Positions 11,985-23,348 of a stretch of DNA of 64,000 nucleotides are shown here, in pieces. The notes beneath the pieces were generated by a model. It was not told the origin of the DNA and searched no databases. It saw only the letters and a program-made list of their open reading frames with translations. A program made the translations under genes and the position numbers. Within the stretch, counting starts at the first letter, position 1. Each line of letters opens with the position of its first letter. Source of the stretch: Impatiens glandulifera. Lineage: Eukaryota > Streptophyta > Magnoliopsida > Ericales > Balsaminaceae. The stretch spans positions 123,655,533-123,719,532 of the forward strand of contig NC_061862.1 of the NCBI RefSeq assembly GCF_907164915.1, in the 5' to 3' direction.

Positions 11985-12525
11985 CCTACCATCGTTATGG
12001 AGATTTTTTTAAACAAGAGTATGATTTAATGAAATTATACTAGATTTGAAAACAATCGTCACCCGATTTCTTTGCGAGAAATCGGAGAAAGAAAAGTCCG
12101 AGTTTATAGGATTTGGATTCCCAAATCTGACATGCTTTAAACGATCTATAAAAACGTAAAAAGAGAAGAACATAAGAAGACACAATTTTATAGTGGTTCA
12201 CTTAAATAAACTATGTTCACTTCAACCGACACCGTATTTTACTATGAAGAAGATGATGAAATACAAAGTTTTTCTCTCACATTTTATATCTTTAGAACTC
12301 TGTCTTATAAAAAGATATTAATAATATTCATAATAATAATAAATTGAATTTCTTATTATAATTTTTCAAAATAATGAATACATGATTACAACATATTTCC
12401 ACTAAATAATATTGTACATTCTTGTACAAATAAATGAAATCATATAAAACAAATAAATTCAGTAGGTAATTAATAAAATCATAGAATAATTAAATAGAAA
12501 ATTGACAAGCATCTTAACATTGTCA

Positions 12526-12981
12526 TTAATAGATCTTAGCTGTATCATGACTAATAGGAGGTGAGGGATAACCCTTTGAATGATCATAAAAAGCCTTCTG
12601 ATTGATGCTGGCTGGTAGCCTGGAAGGAATGTAAGTACCAGGGTTTAATCCAGGTGGAGGAATTATACCCGTTCGTAAAGATAACATATTAATGTCCGAA
12701 CCAGGTGATTTGACAGTACCCTTTCCTGCCAACGCTGAGATAACACGGTTCTTTTTACTACTATTTATAGTATCAGGATTCGGGCCAGGTTGAGGAATAA
12801 TAGAACCGGTTCTAAGAGATAAACCAATATTATTACTCAAAGGAATATGGGTGCCCGGGTTTGGGCCAGGTGGGGGAACACCGGTTCTTAGAGAAACAGA
12901 TACATATGAACATGATTGCTTGCTCAAAATAAGTACAATGGCTACAATAAACCCAATTATATTGGACCCTATATTCTTCAT
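12526..12981 (-). CDS. Small secreted protein with three SLRTG/PGPNPGT repeats (copy 1)
   Basis: A 151-residue protein. Residues 1-25 form a clear signal peptide: a Lys near the start, the hydrophobic run IIGFIVAIVLIL, then SKQSCS. Three related motifs follow at about residues 30-47 (SLRTGVPPPGPNPGTHIP), 55-73 (ending PGPNPDTIN) and 101-119 (SLRTGIIPPPGLNPGTYIP). They are separated by Lys/Ser-rich linkers, one containing a KK pair. A short C-terminal tail ends SHDTAKIY. Repeated Pro/Gly motifs after a signal peptide are the layout of plant peptide-hormone precursors. PG-x-N-PG-T recalls the PG-x-SPG core of CEP peptides, but I cannot assign a family. The start ATG is conserved in all three copies, and no intron is needed. 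Confidence 0.72.
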   Translation of the reverse strand: MKNIGSNIIGFIVAIVLILSKQSCSYVSVSLRTGVPPPGPNPGTHIPLSNNIGLSLRTGSIIPQPGPNPDTINSSKKNRVISALAGKGTVKSPGSDINMLSLRTGIIPPPGLNPGTYIPSRLPASINQKAFYDHSKGYPSPPISHDTAKIY

Positions 12982-13056
12982 ATTTTCTTTCTTTCTCTAG
13001 TTGTAATTAATTAAATGCTGGTAAGAATATTGAATAGAATGTTGTGGCATGCTGAA

Positions 13057-13066
13057 CATATATATG
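13057..13066 (-). promoter_or_regulatory. Likely TATA box of peptide gene copy 1
   Basis: CATATATATG lies about 76-85 bp upstream of the ATG on the minus strand. The same box is at 48020-48028 for copy 2 and 52755-52764 for copy 3. The upstream block of about 300 bp is conserved in all three copies. Confidence 0.5.
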
Positions 13067-14249
13067 GTGCTTAAGTTGTACGGATGAATTGTTTGTGTAT
13101 GTACGGCAAATATAGCACTAATTTTGATTGTTTTTTTCTTCCATGTGCATTTCTTTTTGTTGACGTACAGGTACAATCAGATTCAAATTGAATAAGTCAG
13201 ACTTATTTGAACAAGTTATTCTTAATTTCATGTCTTTTGAAGAGAGAGTTGCCCCCACCCTCCACCATGTTTGCCTTTGATTTTCTCTTTTAAAATAAAG
13301 ATCACAATATGGTTAGAAGTTAGAACCCCAAACACACTTAAATTTGAAAAATTAAGGTGGTTGCTTTTCTAAAATGTTAAAGGCTAACCATTCTAACTAG
13401 TAATAATCTGTGGCTGAATAGTTAGTTATAATAAGTTTAACAAATAAGTTATTACCAAATAAAAGTTAAAACATTTAAAGATAATAAAGAGTACTAGTAT
13501 AAAGGAATTAAATAAGATTAATATAATAAATTAACATGTTTGAATGTTTAACGAACAAACATAATTGAACTGAATAAACTTAATTAAACTAATTATAAAT
13601 GACCTTATTATCATTATTAATGATGTGTAATTTGTAGAATTGAAGTATAATTTTTTTATTAATACACTTGATAAGAGAGAATCTCTTTATGAAAACGTAG
13701 GGGAGGATGGACACTATTAAAAAAATAATAATAATAAATAAAATAAATAGTACAAAATAATTTTTAATTTAGCAACTGAAAATTAAATAATATAAAATTT
13801 GAAGATATAGAACTTAAATCAAACATTGAAACATATTTTCAGCCAAATAATTTAATACAGAAAAAATAATCATTTATGTTTAAAACTTAGTTTATTGTTA
13901 AATGTGTTGAAAACTAATTTTAAAATTAAAAATTAGAATTCTAAAACAACATTAATATGAAATCAAAAACAAATATAATAACTAAAATTTAGAATCTCAT
14001 ATAAATATAAAATATTTGCAAGTTCTACCAACTTAAAAAATTTTAAGTTTATTTATAACTAATAATATAATACAAGTATAAAAGTTAGTGACCATAAAAG
14101 TTAATATCTCCCTACTAACTTATATCCTGTACGGGTCAATCCCAAAAGTCTACGACATGAAATTTTATTTTGGTTTTCATCTCAAATGATAGGACAACAT
14201 CATATACGGATAATTTTCTATCTACATTTGTGAGATTCGAGAGAAAGAT

Positions 14250-15210
14250 AAGCCAATATATTCTATATCCAAACTTCTATAGAATTATCATTTTATCATA
14301 CGGGTTGCGTCTATAATTTAAGTCCCTCGTTGCGTCTCCTCTATAGACATAACACCCGAGTAGATAGGTAACACATGGGACAACCTAATTTCGGATGGTA
14401 CAAAACTTCCTTACGAAAAGGAAGACATTCGAATGGATAAATAAAATATACATGCGCATAGAAGAAGCATAGGCGACGAATAATCATCGTATAATAGGTG
14501 AAAAAACATTTTTCAAGGAAATAGTTAGAGTATGCACAACACAAGGTGTCCAAAATATGTGAATGTATTTTGCCTCGACAAGTAACCCTCGCAACATTGC
14601 ATACAGGCATTATCATTGATCACTTGGACAACATTTGTATGCCTCACTTCATGTATGATATTAGTGAGAAAATTAGAGATACAAACTTTATCCTTGTACT
14701 CACCTTCACAATTTACTTCCTTAAAAAATATAGCACCACTTTTAAACACTACCATGATATTAAAAAGTAGTCTTTTTTGTACATTCGACCATGCATCACT
14801 ACAAATACTAACACATTTTTTCCAAGAATTTTTTTGTTGCCTCCAACATCTTTTCGATAAGAGTCCTTTTCATTTTGAAGGAGTGCGGTTCTCAATAGAT
14901 TTCATCTGGATATAAGATATGTTCTTTGAGTAGCCATATTGAAGTCACGCACATAATGAGGATTCCTAACAATATTGAAAGACAATCTCCCAATATAAAA
15001 CAACCTTTTAATTTCAGGATGCAACTCATCTCTAGCATTTCATTTAAAAACTATTTCAATAGAGACAAGTGTTCATTTCCTCTTTTTTGTTGGATCATTA
15101 CTTTGTAAAGAAAAATTATTATTGCATGATTATGTTTTTGATGTTGTTGATGAAGAAAGCAATGCTAGTTGTTTTGGTTGAGCATTATTCTTTCTCAATT
15201 CCGCTTCATC
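14250..15210 (-). pseudogene. hAT transposase remnant (DUF659-type), copy 1
   Basis: On the minus strand, stop-ridden frames give recognisable hAT/DUF659 text: KMRTLIEKMLEATKKF-like sequence (about 14860), AIFFKEVNCEGEYKDKV (about 14700), VVQVINDNA (about 14630), then in shifted frames IFWTPCVVHTL near 14540. These correspond to the DUF659 segment and the start of the transposase core of hAT proteins with a BED-like zinc finger. No complete frame, terminal inverted repeat or target duplication is evident. The same relic occurs in duplication copy 3, where gypsy element C has inserted into it. Confidence 0.7.
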
Positions 15211-15550
15211 CAAAAGTTATTCTTTATGTTTGATTTGATCTATTGTAACAACTGCACAACCAAAGATTTCAAGCATTTTCATTTTTAGTATGTGAGTTTT
15301 CATTCTTAAGTATGAACTCTTTCATACTTTAGTGCATATATTACATTATCATGTAACATTTCCTCTACCTAATCCTTTTTCAATCTTTATAACCAATATT
15401 CATAAAAATCAATTATCATCAACATTTAATTCCTCATTTTGAATATATTCTATTCCAAATATAGAAAAAGGTTTGAACTTAACCTAATTTACAGATTTAG
15501 TTAAACATACTATCATGATGGAGTAAGGATTAAGGGTTGTTAGTGAAAAA

Positions 15551-17199
15551 TGAAAAATTAACATATATTTTTTTGGGAAAAACGGTTAATACCATTTCAT
15601 TAGTTGGAGCACATATTATTTTCTATGTAGTTTCCCACCAGTACATTTTCCCATTCCTTAACACAGTTTTCTTATATTATAACAGACAATTTAAATTCAA
15701 AAGAAGAATTCAGTACTTCCACGTTTATCTATACATTTTTCAAGTAGATTTTTCCTTTGTATGTATGAAGTTCGGCGTTTTTTTCAATATTGTTCTTTCA
15801 AACATCATTGATTTTCCATGTATAATTATTTCTGATATTACAGGTATTCAATTGAGAAGCCTTCATTAATTCCATCATTGTTGCAACAAACCATTTTACT
15901 ATCACTTCATATTCATTGTTCTTGAATAAATTCCAGTCCTAAAGATAGTGAATGTTAAATTGATCTGTTGGATTTATCATTTTCTCCTTGCTAAGTACAA
16001 TCACTTTTTTCTTAGCATGCATCAGGAGTTTGGTAATGTAGTTTTTTAGTCCAAATAAATTGGCCCATACCCTATCATACAAAGTCTATTTTTCTTCTCC
16101 TTTATCCCTGCATTATTTTCCAAAAGCTTTTGAGCAGCAATTGAGTCTTTGCTTCTTTCCTAACTTTTTCATTAATTATTTCTTCAGATTTTCTATTAAT
16201 TTCTTTCTTTACAATTTCTTTGATTCCTTTAAGAACAAAATCATGCACTTTTTGGCCTTGTTGTTTTTCCTTTTACCCATATTTCAAAAAGACTTTAGAA
16301 CAGAGGATTAATGTCAGAGAAACCATCTTGAACAACGACCTTGTTCAAACCCTAGCCGATGTTTTTTATTTTGCAACTTATAACTCAAGACAATTTTTCT
16401 ACGATGTGTCGAACGTGGAAGATGTGTCGATGATCTTTACTCCGACCACATTTTTTGTAACCGACTACAAAATCAATCGAATCGTGCGACCATGTTGACT
16501 GGGTCGAATGTGACGAGCATGTCGATCGTGTCGATCGTGCCACACGTGTCAAACGTAGGTTCAAATCTATTTGGAGGCAAGAGAGGCCATTGCCTTAGGG
16601 CCCCGCCTACCAAGGTGCCCAAATTTATATATATATATATATATATATATTATATTTAATATTATGCAAAAGGCTCTCCACGATTTTTACTTGCGTAACC
16701 TGTCGGCTATCGCCCCCAATCCTCAATCCATGACCTCATCTGGCCCTCTCATGGCCCAAAGTTATCAAACAATTTCAATCCTTCTCGATCTGATCATCAA
16801 CTTCAAATCTTGTTTGATTCTTCAATTTGTTGATCTTATGGTCTGAATAAAGAAATATTTGCTCTTATAGACTATTGTGATTTAGATGAAAAGTCTGAAA
16901 TAGGTGGAGCTTTAGTGCTTTACTTGTATTAATAGATTTTTCTTTGTAATATTATCAATGAATTTTCAGAATTTATAGGTGAGAACTCAAAATAAAAATC
17001 ATAGAAATTAATTATAACAGATGTTGTAATATATTGAAACAATGAAATCTTAGTTCTATACTTCTATTGCGTTATCTTGATTAAATTAACTTTGTTTGAA
17101 AAAAGATAGATGAATTCAATCTTTATTTGATGAAATTTTAATTGTGACAATTTCAGAATCTGTCAACCGCAATAAATTGGTTGTAGGTACTGAAATTGA
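15551..17199. other. Gene-free AT-rich stretch with (TA)n run
   Basis: No gene is supported. A (TA)n microsatellite lies at about 16622-16651. Just before it is GGCAAGAGAGGCCATTGCC followed by a GC-rich TTAGGGCCCCGCC, which stands out from its surroundings and could be an end region of the hAT relic that follows. GTCGATCGTGTCGATCGTG near 16520 is a small direct repeat. Confidence 0.5.
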
Positions 17200-18180
17200 T
17201 CTTGTGTAAAATTCCTCATAATAAACATTTGTCTGGAGCTCAAAAGAGGCATTAATTCAAAGTCAAGACAGGTTGAGGATGAAAACTTGGAGAATGACTC
17301 TCAACATGAAAAATTAAATTCGACTGAGAATTTGGAGGATCCTAGACATTGGAATAACATTAGTAAAAAACTGAGAGATTACTTAGTACATATGGTCCAA
17401 AATGAGTGGATGCTTTTTTGTTTCCTAAGGATATTAACAATAGACATTTTGATTCATCACATTATACACGGTTTATAGCAAATGGACAAACATTTGTTAG
17501 ACTATGATATTGCAATCAACCTCTTACAAGGACTTGATCGATTTCTTCATGAGGTTAGAGAGGAGGGATTTTCTAGTGCCATGAATGAAGCAATACAAAT
17601 GGCTAGTGAAATGGGGATTGAAATTAAATTTTGAGAAAAACGCATTATTCAAAGAAAAAACAATTTTCGCTTCAAGTTCTGTTTGAATAATTTAAACAAT
17701 ATCAAGAAATATTTGGTTCTTTTATTGAATTTGGAGAAGTTAAAACGTGAGCCTTTAACTAGCTTCATAAATTCTTGTATTGAGCTTCAACAATTTTTGA
17801 GTCACGATGGACGTTCAGACATTAATGGTGATGAATTATATTCAGATTTACTGGTTGTGAGATTCTATTTAACAAATGAAAAAACAAAAATTAATATGCT
17901 ACAATGTCGGTCAAAACTGAATGGTTTATTTCCAAATACTTACATTACTTATAAGATTTTTTTAACTATATCAGTAACAGTTGTATCGGCAGAAAGAAGT
18001 TTCTCAAAGTTGAAGGTAATCAAGAATTATTTTCGATCAACAATGTCACATGATAACTAAATGGGCTAGTAATATTGTCGATTGAGAAAGAAATATTACG
18101 TTAATTAGATTATACATATTTGATCAATATTTTTGCCTCTAAAACAGCTAGACGAATGATGTTTATTTATGTATTTCAAA
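17200..18180 (+). pseudogene. hAT transposase remnant, zinc-finger MYM-1-like type
   Basis: Ordered blocks of one plant hAT protein class are present. LSGAQKR (17230) and DPRHWNNISKKLRDYL (17340) lead to FPKDINNRHFDSSHYTRFIANG (17420-17490, TTF-type zinc-finger region). After a large deletion, the C-terminal dimerisation region reads SVTVVSAERSFSKLKVIKNY (17965-18030), then GLVILSIEKEIL and INIFASKTARRM (18065-18155). Frames change at least twice and stops occur, so it is not functional. The central catalytic part is missing. I did not find a matched pair of terminal inverted repeats. Confidence 0.82.
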
Positions 18181-18639
18181 TATTGTTAACTTTTGTCTTT
18201 TTATTGACGTGGCATATTGTTTCTAGTTTTTATATATATTTATATTGCATGCTAAACATTACGGAAAAAAGGACCAATTTTTTATTCCTTGATGAAATAA
18301 AAATCATTACAAAGGAAAGAAAATATATTCAAAGCCTAGCCCTGAATACGTTTCGAATTAAAAAACGTTATGATACATTCTAAAAGATTGAGGTTAATTC
18401 TAATCTCGAAACACAAGAGATAAACAAGGATAGGAACCGAGAAAACAAAAAATATTTCTTTATCCAAAAACATGAGTCATTTGTTAATAAATAAAGTTAG
18501 AAACGGTCGACTAAAGAATTTCAAATAGCAGTGAAGGATACTTCGAATAATAAAAGGAAATAAGGATTCTGTTAAAATATTTTCTTAATAGGCATTGAGC
18601 CGCGACAGATACTGCAAAAACAAAATAAGAAAAATCTAG

Positions 18640-18935
18640 TCTCCTAAACCCTATCTATTGATAGTTACGTAAGATTGTTTGTACACAATCCCGTTTAAAC
18701 TCTAATTGTAGTTAGATATCTAAATCTTATTTGTTGATATGTACATGAGATTTTTCGTACACAATCCCGTTTAAACCTTAGTTGTAGTTAGGTATCTAAA
18801 CCCTATCGGTTGATAGGTACATGAGATTGTTCTTACACAATCTCATTTAAACCCTAGTTGTCATTATCTATTTAAACTCTATCTATTGATAGGTACGAGA
18901 AATCATTCGTACATGATTCCATTAGAAGCCTTATT
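18640..18935. repeat. Tandem repeat, about 77-bp unit, four copies
   Basis: The unit carries CCCTATCTATTGATAGGTAC, then AGATTGTTCGTACACAATCCC, then GTTTAAACCCTAGTTGTAGTTA. The anchor CCCGTTTAAAC occurs at 18690, 18767 and (varied) 18842, giving a period of 76-77 bp. The copies have diverged. No coding potential. Confidence 0.75.
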
Positions 18936-19914
18936 ACATTATGTATATATTTTCTTTTAGTTTTATTATTTTAAAATTATTAATTATTTTAAAATTATTA
19001 ATTATTTATATATATATATATATATATATGCATATAAAAATCTATAAAATATAATAAATTATATATATATATTCAAATAATAAAACTAAAAAACAATATA
19101 TTTTGATATATTTTAAATAGTTACTAAATAGTTTTTATTTAATGTATTATATTCATATATTATTTCCAAAAAATATTATGATAATAAATTATTATTATTA
19201 TTAAATAAAAATAACAATTAATGTTAATATTTTTAATAAAAATAATTATTATATATTTTTAATTATATTATCAAATAGAATATTATAATAAAAGAAATAA
19301 AAAATATAATCCATTAGAACATTATTTATTTTTATTAGTAATTTGATGTAAAATTTAATATTTGATGATTTTTTTAAATGACTTTTGTTCCCAACTAATA
19401 CATGTCAAATTATATGATTGGTTAGTATTCATTATATTTTTTTAATTTTAAGATGTTTTTCAAACTTTTATATACTTGATGAATTTAAAAATATATGTAA
19501 ATATAAAATTTGGATTAAATTTAATTTTTAAAAATTTAAACCAATTCAAAGATTTAAATAATAATATTTTATTTTAAATATTTATATATATATATATAAT
19601 ATTTTGTTTATATTTTTACCCATACAAATACATGGATCCAAGCTAGTTATATTAATCACTATAATTATTAATACAAGTTAAAAAATAATAATTAGTGACA
19701 AATCAGTACAAATAAGATTAATAATTTGTTAAATTAGAACCACTTCTTATAAAAAAACAAATTATTGAAATATTGCAAAGTTATAACGGTGTGAATGGAT
19801 TTGGTTGCCCTTAATCTTGAGTATTTTTTTTATTTTGTAAGATGTGGGCTTGTTCAACTTAAATAAATATTCAAACATTGGATTTTTTATTTAACTTGAA
19901 TCTTGCAATAAAAT
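18936..19914. other. Very AT-rich spacer up to element E
   Basis: This is low-complexity A/T sequence with TA runs near 19010-19030 and 19585-19600. No gene or domain is visible. The AAAAT at 19910-19914 is the left target duplication of element E. Confidence 0.6.
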
Positions 19915-21221
19915 TGTTGGGTTGAAATTTTTAATGAACTCAACTGGTTTTGATAATTTAGTTTAAATAATCAAAAAGGGAGAAATTGTTGGGTTAAGAT
20001 TTTTAATGTTTAAACTGGTTTTGATAATTTAGTTTAAATAATCAAAAAGGGAGAAATTGTTGGGTTAAGATTTAAAGTAACTTAATAATTTTGATTTGAT
20101 GATTGATGAAATGGTTTTTGATAATAAATGGATAAAACTAAGTTCAATAATTGTTAGTCATATCAAATATATAAATATATATTTAGATATCAATATAGTC
20201 TGTGATGTAGTGGTAAGTACACCTGCTTGTCATGCAGGTGACCCGGGTTCAAATCACCAGACGCATAATTAATAATTAGAATTTTGTTAATTTGCAGGCA
20301 CAACTCAAAGTCAACACGTAGTTAGACGTGGGGGTCTAATGTTAGATGGGGCGTCTAATCAGATGAACGACCAAGATGAGGTCTCTAAGCGAATGAACGT
20401 CTAAGATGATCTGTTAATCAGATGGACGGCTAAGATGATTAGATGGGCATCTGAAGGCAGATGCTCTTCTAGACAGCTAGCAGTATAGTCTTCCAGGCAG
20501 CTGACAACAGAGCTCAACAAATGAATAATCGCCACGTATGTCATAATTCAAATTGCTTGTACTGCATTGTACTACCACGATCTCAAGAATCTTTTTCTAC
20601 TGTACTGCCCGGTACCTCATGGATAGTACATCCAACGGAAAGATGACATATGTCCAAAAGAAGGATTTGACCGTTGAAGCTTTTCAAGAATAAATTGCTG
20701 CCTAAGACAACGGAAAAATTGCTGGCTTAAAATACAAGAAAGAGAGAGCTGCTTCATTTTTCATTAAAAAGAAAGTTCCTGAAATCAAACATCTCACTTA
20801 ACATATAGCTGTGAATACATTGTATTACATACTGTCTTTTCTGTGAGAAACTCCAGTGTTGTAAGTTGAACAATTGTTGTTTTGTTCAATAGAGAGTTAG
20901 CTAGATTAGTGAATTGTATTTGATTCAAAGAAGTATAGTGAATCCTTCTGGTGGTTGGAAGAAGGGGTGACGTAGGAGAGTTTTCTCCGAACATCCATAA
21001 ACAACTTTTTGTGTTGTTTACTTTCTGGCATTCATCTTTCATTGGTTCAAAACTTCAAATCCGACGAACATTTCCGCACTTGAATCTGTTTCAAGAGTTC
21101 GAAGGATTTGCGAAGAATAGAAAGAGATATTAATCCCTAACAGGATTTCTATCAAACTGTTTATCCGAAGTCGTCATCAATAGCTAGACCCCTGTCTCTA
21201 TTGGTGCCGAGGATCCTATCA
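19915..21221 (+). repeat. 5' LTR of element E and primer site
   Basis: The LTR runs from TGTTGGGTTGAAATTT to GGATCCTATCA, followed by AT and TGGTATCAGAT (21224-21234), a slightly mutated Met-tRNA primer site. It opens with direct repeats of ~75-85 bp, each ending in a copy of the polypurine tract AAAAAGGGAGAAAT and the LTR start TGTTGGGTT (19915 and about 19987 and 20058). Thus the element's own end signal is repeated inside its LTR. A tRNA-Asp-like sequence lies at 20198-20265. Confidence 0.87.
20198..20265 (+). other. tRNA-Asp(GTC)-like sequence inside the LTR
   Basis: The sequence begins GTCTGTGATGTAGTGGTAAG and has an anticodon stem CCTGC/GCAGG around the loop TTGTCAT, giving anticodon GTC. 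It continues with GGTGACCCGGGTTCAAATC and ends CCAGAC-GCA. TAGTGGTAAGT fits an internal A box and GGTTCAAATC a B box. The body is several bases shorter than a normal 72-nt tRNA-Asp in the D-arm, and the acceptor pairing is imperfect. I take it as a captured or decayed tRNA or tRNA-derived SINE head, not a working tRNA gene. Confidence 0.7.
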
Positions 21222-21273
21222 ATTGGTATCAGATCATCGTTTTCTATTCTCAAGCTTCTAAGGAATTTGAATC

Positions 21274-21691
21274 ATGTCTATGGATGTCATCAATAATGTT
21301 CCCATGTTCTTAGAGGAAAACTACGTCGTTGGAAGGCGAGAGTCCACGCTCATCTAGCTGCCATAGATGATGACATGTGGTTTGTCATCACCAACAGTCC
21401 GATAAAGATTGAGAATGCTAGATCTGAGTGGACCAGTGAAGATAAAAGAAAGAACAACCTCGACAATATAGCAAAAGACATCCTATATAAGACATTGGAA
21501 GACAACATGGTACGCAAGATCATCACATGTCCCACTGCCAAAGATATTTGGGAGAAATTGACTAAACTGTGTGAGGGCAACGAGCAAACTAAAGAAAACA
21601 GACGCATGGTTGCCACAAAACAGTTCAATAATTTTAAGATGCATCCTGGAGAGACGATGACTGCGTTCGATGAAAGATTCAGTAAGGTTAT
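21274..21691 (+). pseudogene. gag of element E, first part
   Basis: The ATG at 21274 opens MSMDVINNVPMFLEENY. A one-base frame change near 21330 moves the reading to the frame that continues HAHLAAIDDDMWFVITNSP. Conserved copia gag blocks follow: NNLDNIAKDILYKTL, TAKDIWEKLTKLCEGNEQT, KMHPGETMTAFDERFSKV. The gene is cut at the insertion point of D and resumes at 35341. It is highly similar to the gag proteins of D and F. Confidence 0.88.
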
Positions 21692-22990
21692 TGTTAGGAT
21701 CTAGGTAGCCGCTGGAGGACCGGGGGTTGGACCGGTTAGCGGTTCTCACTCGAAGGGTGGTGGTTAATCCGGTTAGAGATTAACACCGGGGTTTCAATAC
21801 TACACAACCTGTCACAAACCCTTGAACTAGGTTCAAGTGCGAAAGAGGTTTGCTTTCAGGTTGAAGCGGCACACTTATATGATAGGCAGAATCGGTTTTA
21901 GATGATGAAGGTTTGAGATTTGATGGGTCGGTTTCGGTAGTCTGGAGATTCGGCTTAGATGGGATTAGGTAGGTTGGAGCGGTACAGATCGGTTAGATAA
22001 TGAAACCGGCAGACAGTAAATAACAAGACAGATTTTATGGATGTTCAGAGATAAAACTCCTACGTCACCCCTTCCTCTCAAAACCGCGAGAAGGATATTC
22101 ACTAAGGAATACAAGTACAATCCGATCAAGACTTATTTCCTGCTCGATAACACTCTTACAATTTACACCGAAATTGTAAAACACACACTTTAACTTTAGC
22201 ACTTAGGCTTTCTAGAACAGCACAGTCTTATCACTTGTAGAGTAAATGCTCTTAGAATTTCTCACTTGTTTCACTGTATTACACTTGTCCCACATTTATT
22301 CTTCTTCAACTGCCCCTTTTATAGGTGAAATATGCCAACGGTCATATTTCACTTCCTTGAATCTGATTGGCTGAGCAGAGGTGCAGAGGTTCAGTGATTC
22401 AGTGATTCAGAGCCTGCGGTCATCTTTTCAGACCTGGCGGTCAACCTCAGATCTGGCGGTCTGTTCTTCCGGTGTGTAAGACAAACCTGCTAAATTTGTC
22501 TTTTACTCAATGTGGACACTGTCTGTTAGACAATTGTCTGTACTTGGAAGATCTCCTTTCTGACTTATCCCGAAGTGGAAAGATCCTATAGGACTGTCTT
22601 CTGCAGCCTGCAGACTTTCCTCAGACTTGTATGGATATGGAAGTGTTCAGTCTGTTCCTTTGGTATCATTCTCAACAGATACCCGAATTGTCTTCTTGTA
22701 CTGGTCGGTCATACGACTTAACCGGATGGCTTCCGGTACGAGTTATGTAACCGGACTTCTTCCGGTTATTCCTCTGTCTTGTGGCTGATCGACTGTTTGA
22801 TGATTCCGGTTTTAAGCTTTGGCCGATCCTTTCTTTGTGCGGTCATTTCCAAGTATTCTTGGTCGGTTTAGTAGCTTGACTGGCTAGTTTTCTTAGCCGG
22901 TTCTTTTGTTTGTCCGGTCCGGTTCCTTGTTCCTGCATGGAAGATTTATTTAAGTTAGGTTTATTTGAACCGGTCTGATTTTATCTAACA
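21692..22990 (-). repeat. 3' LTR of element D
   Basis: A 1299-bp LTR reads TGTTAGATAAAATC...GATCCTAACA on the minus strand. The TATA box CTATAAAAGGGG lies at 22315-22323 (plus-strand CCTTTTATA). The part upstream of it (about 22700-22985) contains many AACCGG/CCGGTT motifs, a likely enhancer array. The polypurine tract is at about 22991-23010. Confidence 0.92.
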
Positions 22991-23348
22991 ATTTATCCCT
23001 TTTTGATTATTTTATTTAAAATTATCAAAACAATGTAAGTTTGCAAACGTAGGCCGGTTCTTTCTTTGACCGGATTTTTGAAAATGACTTGGGAGAATTT
23101 TTCGAAGAGTTTGGAAAAGTTTTGAGAAAAATTTTGAGAAAAATTTTGAGAAAAGTTTTGAAAAGGTCTTATCTTTTATCTTATCAATTTCTCCCTTTTT
23201 GATTATTTTATTTAAAATTATCAAAACAATGTAGAAATGCAAAAGATAGCCGGTGTCCAAAAATAACTTTATATATATATAGATAACTGAAAATAGACAA
23301 TAATATATATGAACATTAAGATAGGCATAGTTAAAAGAAGGAGTGCCC

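Larger units (their letters stand above)
11985..15550. repeat. Segmental duplication, copy 1
   Basis: This segment matches 51674-54478 plus 57906-58815 almost from end to end. Its middle part (about 12346-13500) also matches 47310-48510. It contains the small secreted-protein gene at 12526-12981, its upstream region, and an hAT transposase relic at 14250-15210. A perfect 9-bp inverted repeat, CCGATTTCT...AGAAATCGG, occurs near 12070-12092 and is conserved in copy 3. Copy 1 begins directly at the LTR tail ending at 11984. Differences are scattered substitutions and small indels, so the duplication is not recent. Confidence 0.85.

Noticed and set aside
15537..16498. Phe/Ile-rich plus-strand frames resembling membrane proteins
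   Set aside because: AT-rich DNA produces such hydrophobic text by composition; no conserved features, and the first overlaps the edge of a duplicated noncoding segment.
20198..20265. Functional tRNA-Asp gene
   Set aside because: The D-arm is too short, acceptor pairing is imperfect, and the second copy is decayed; it is annotated only as tRNA-like.
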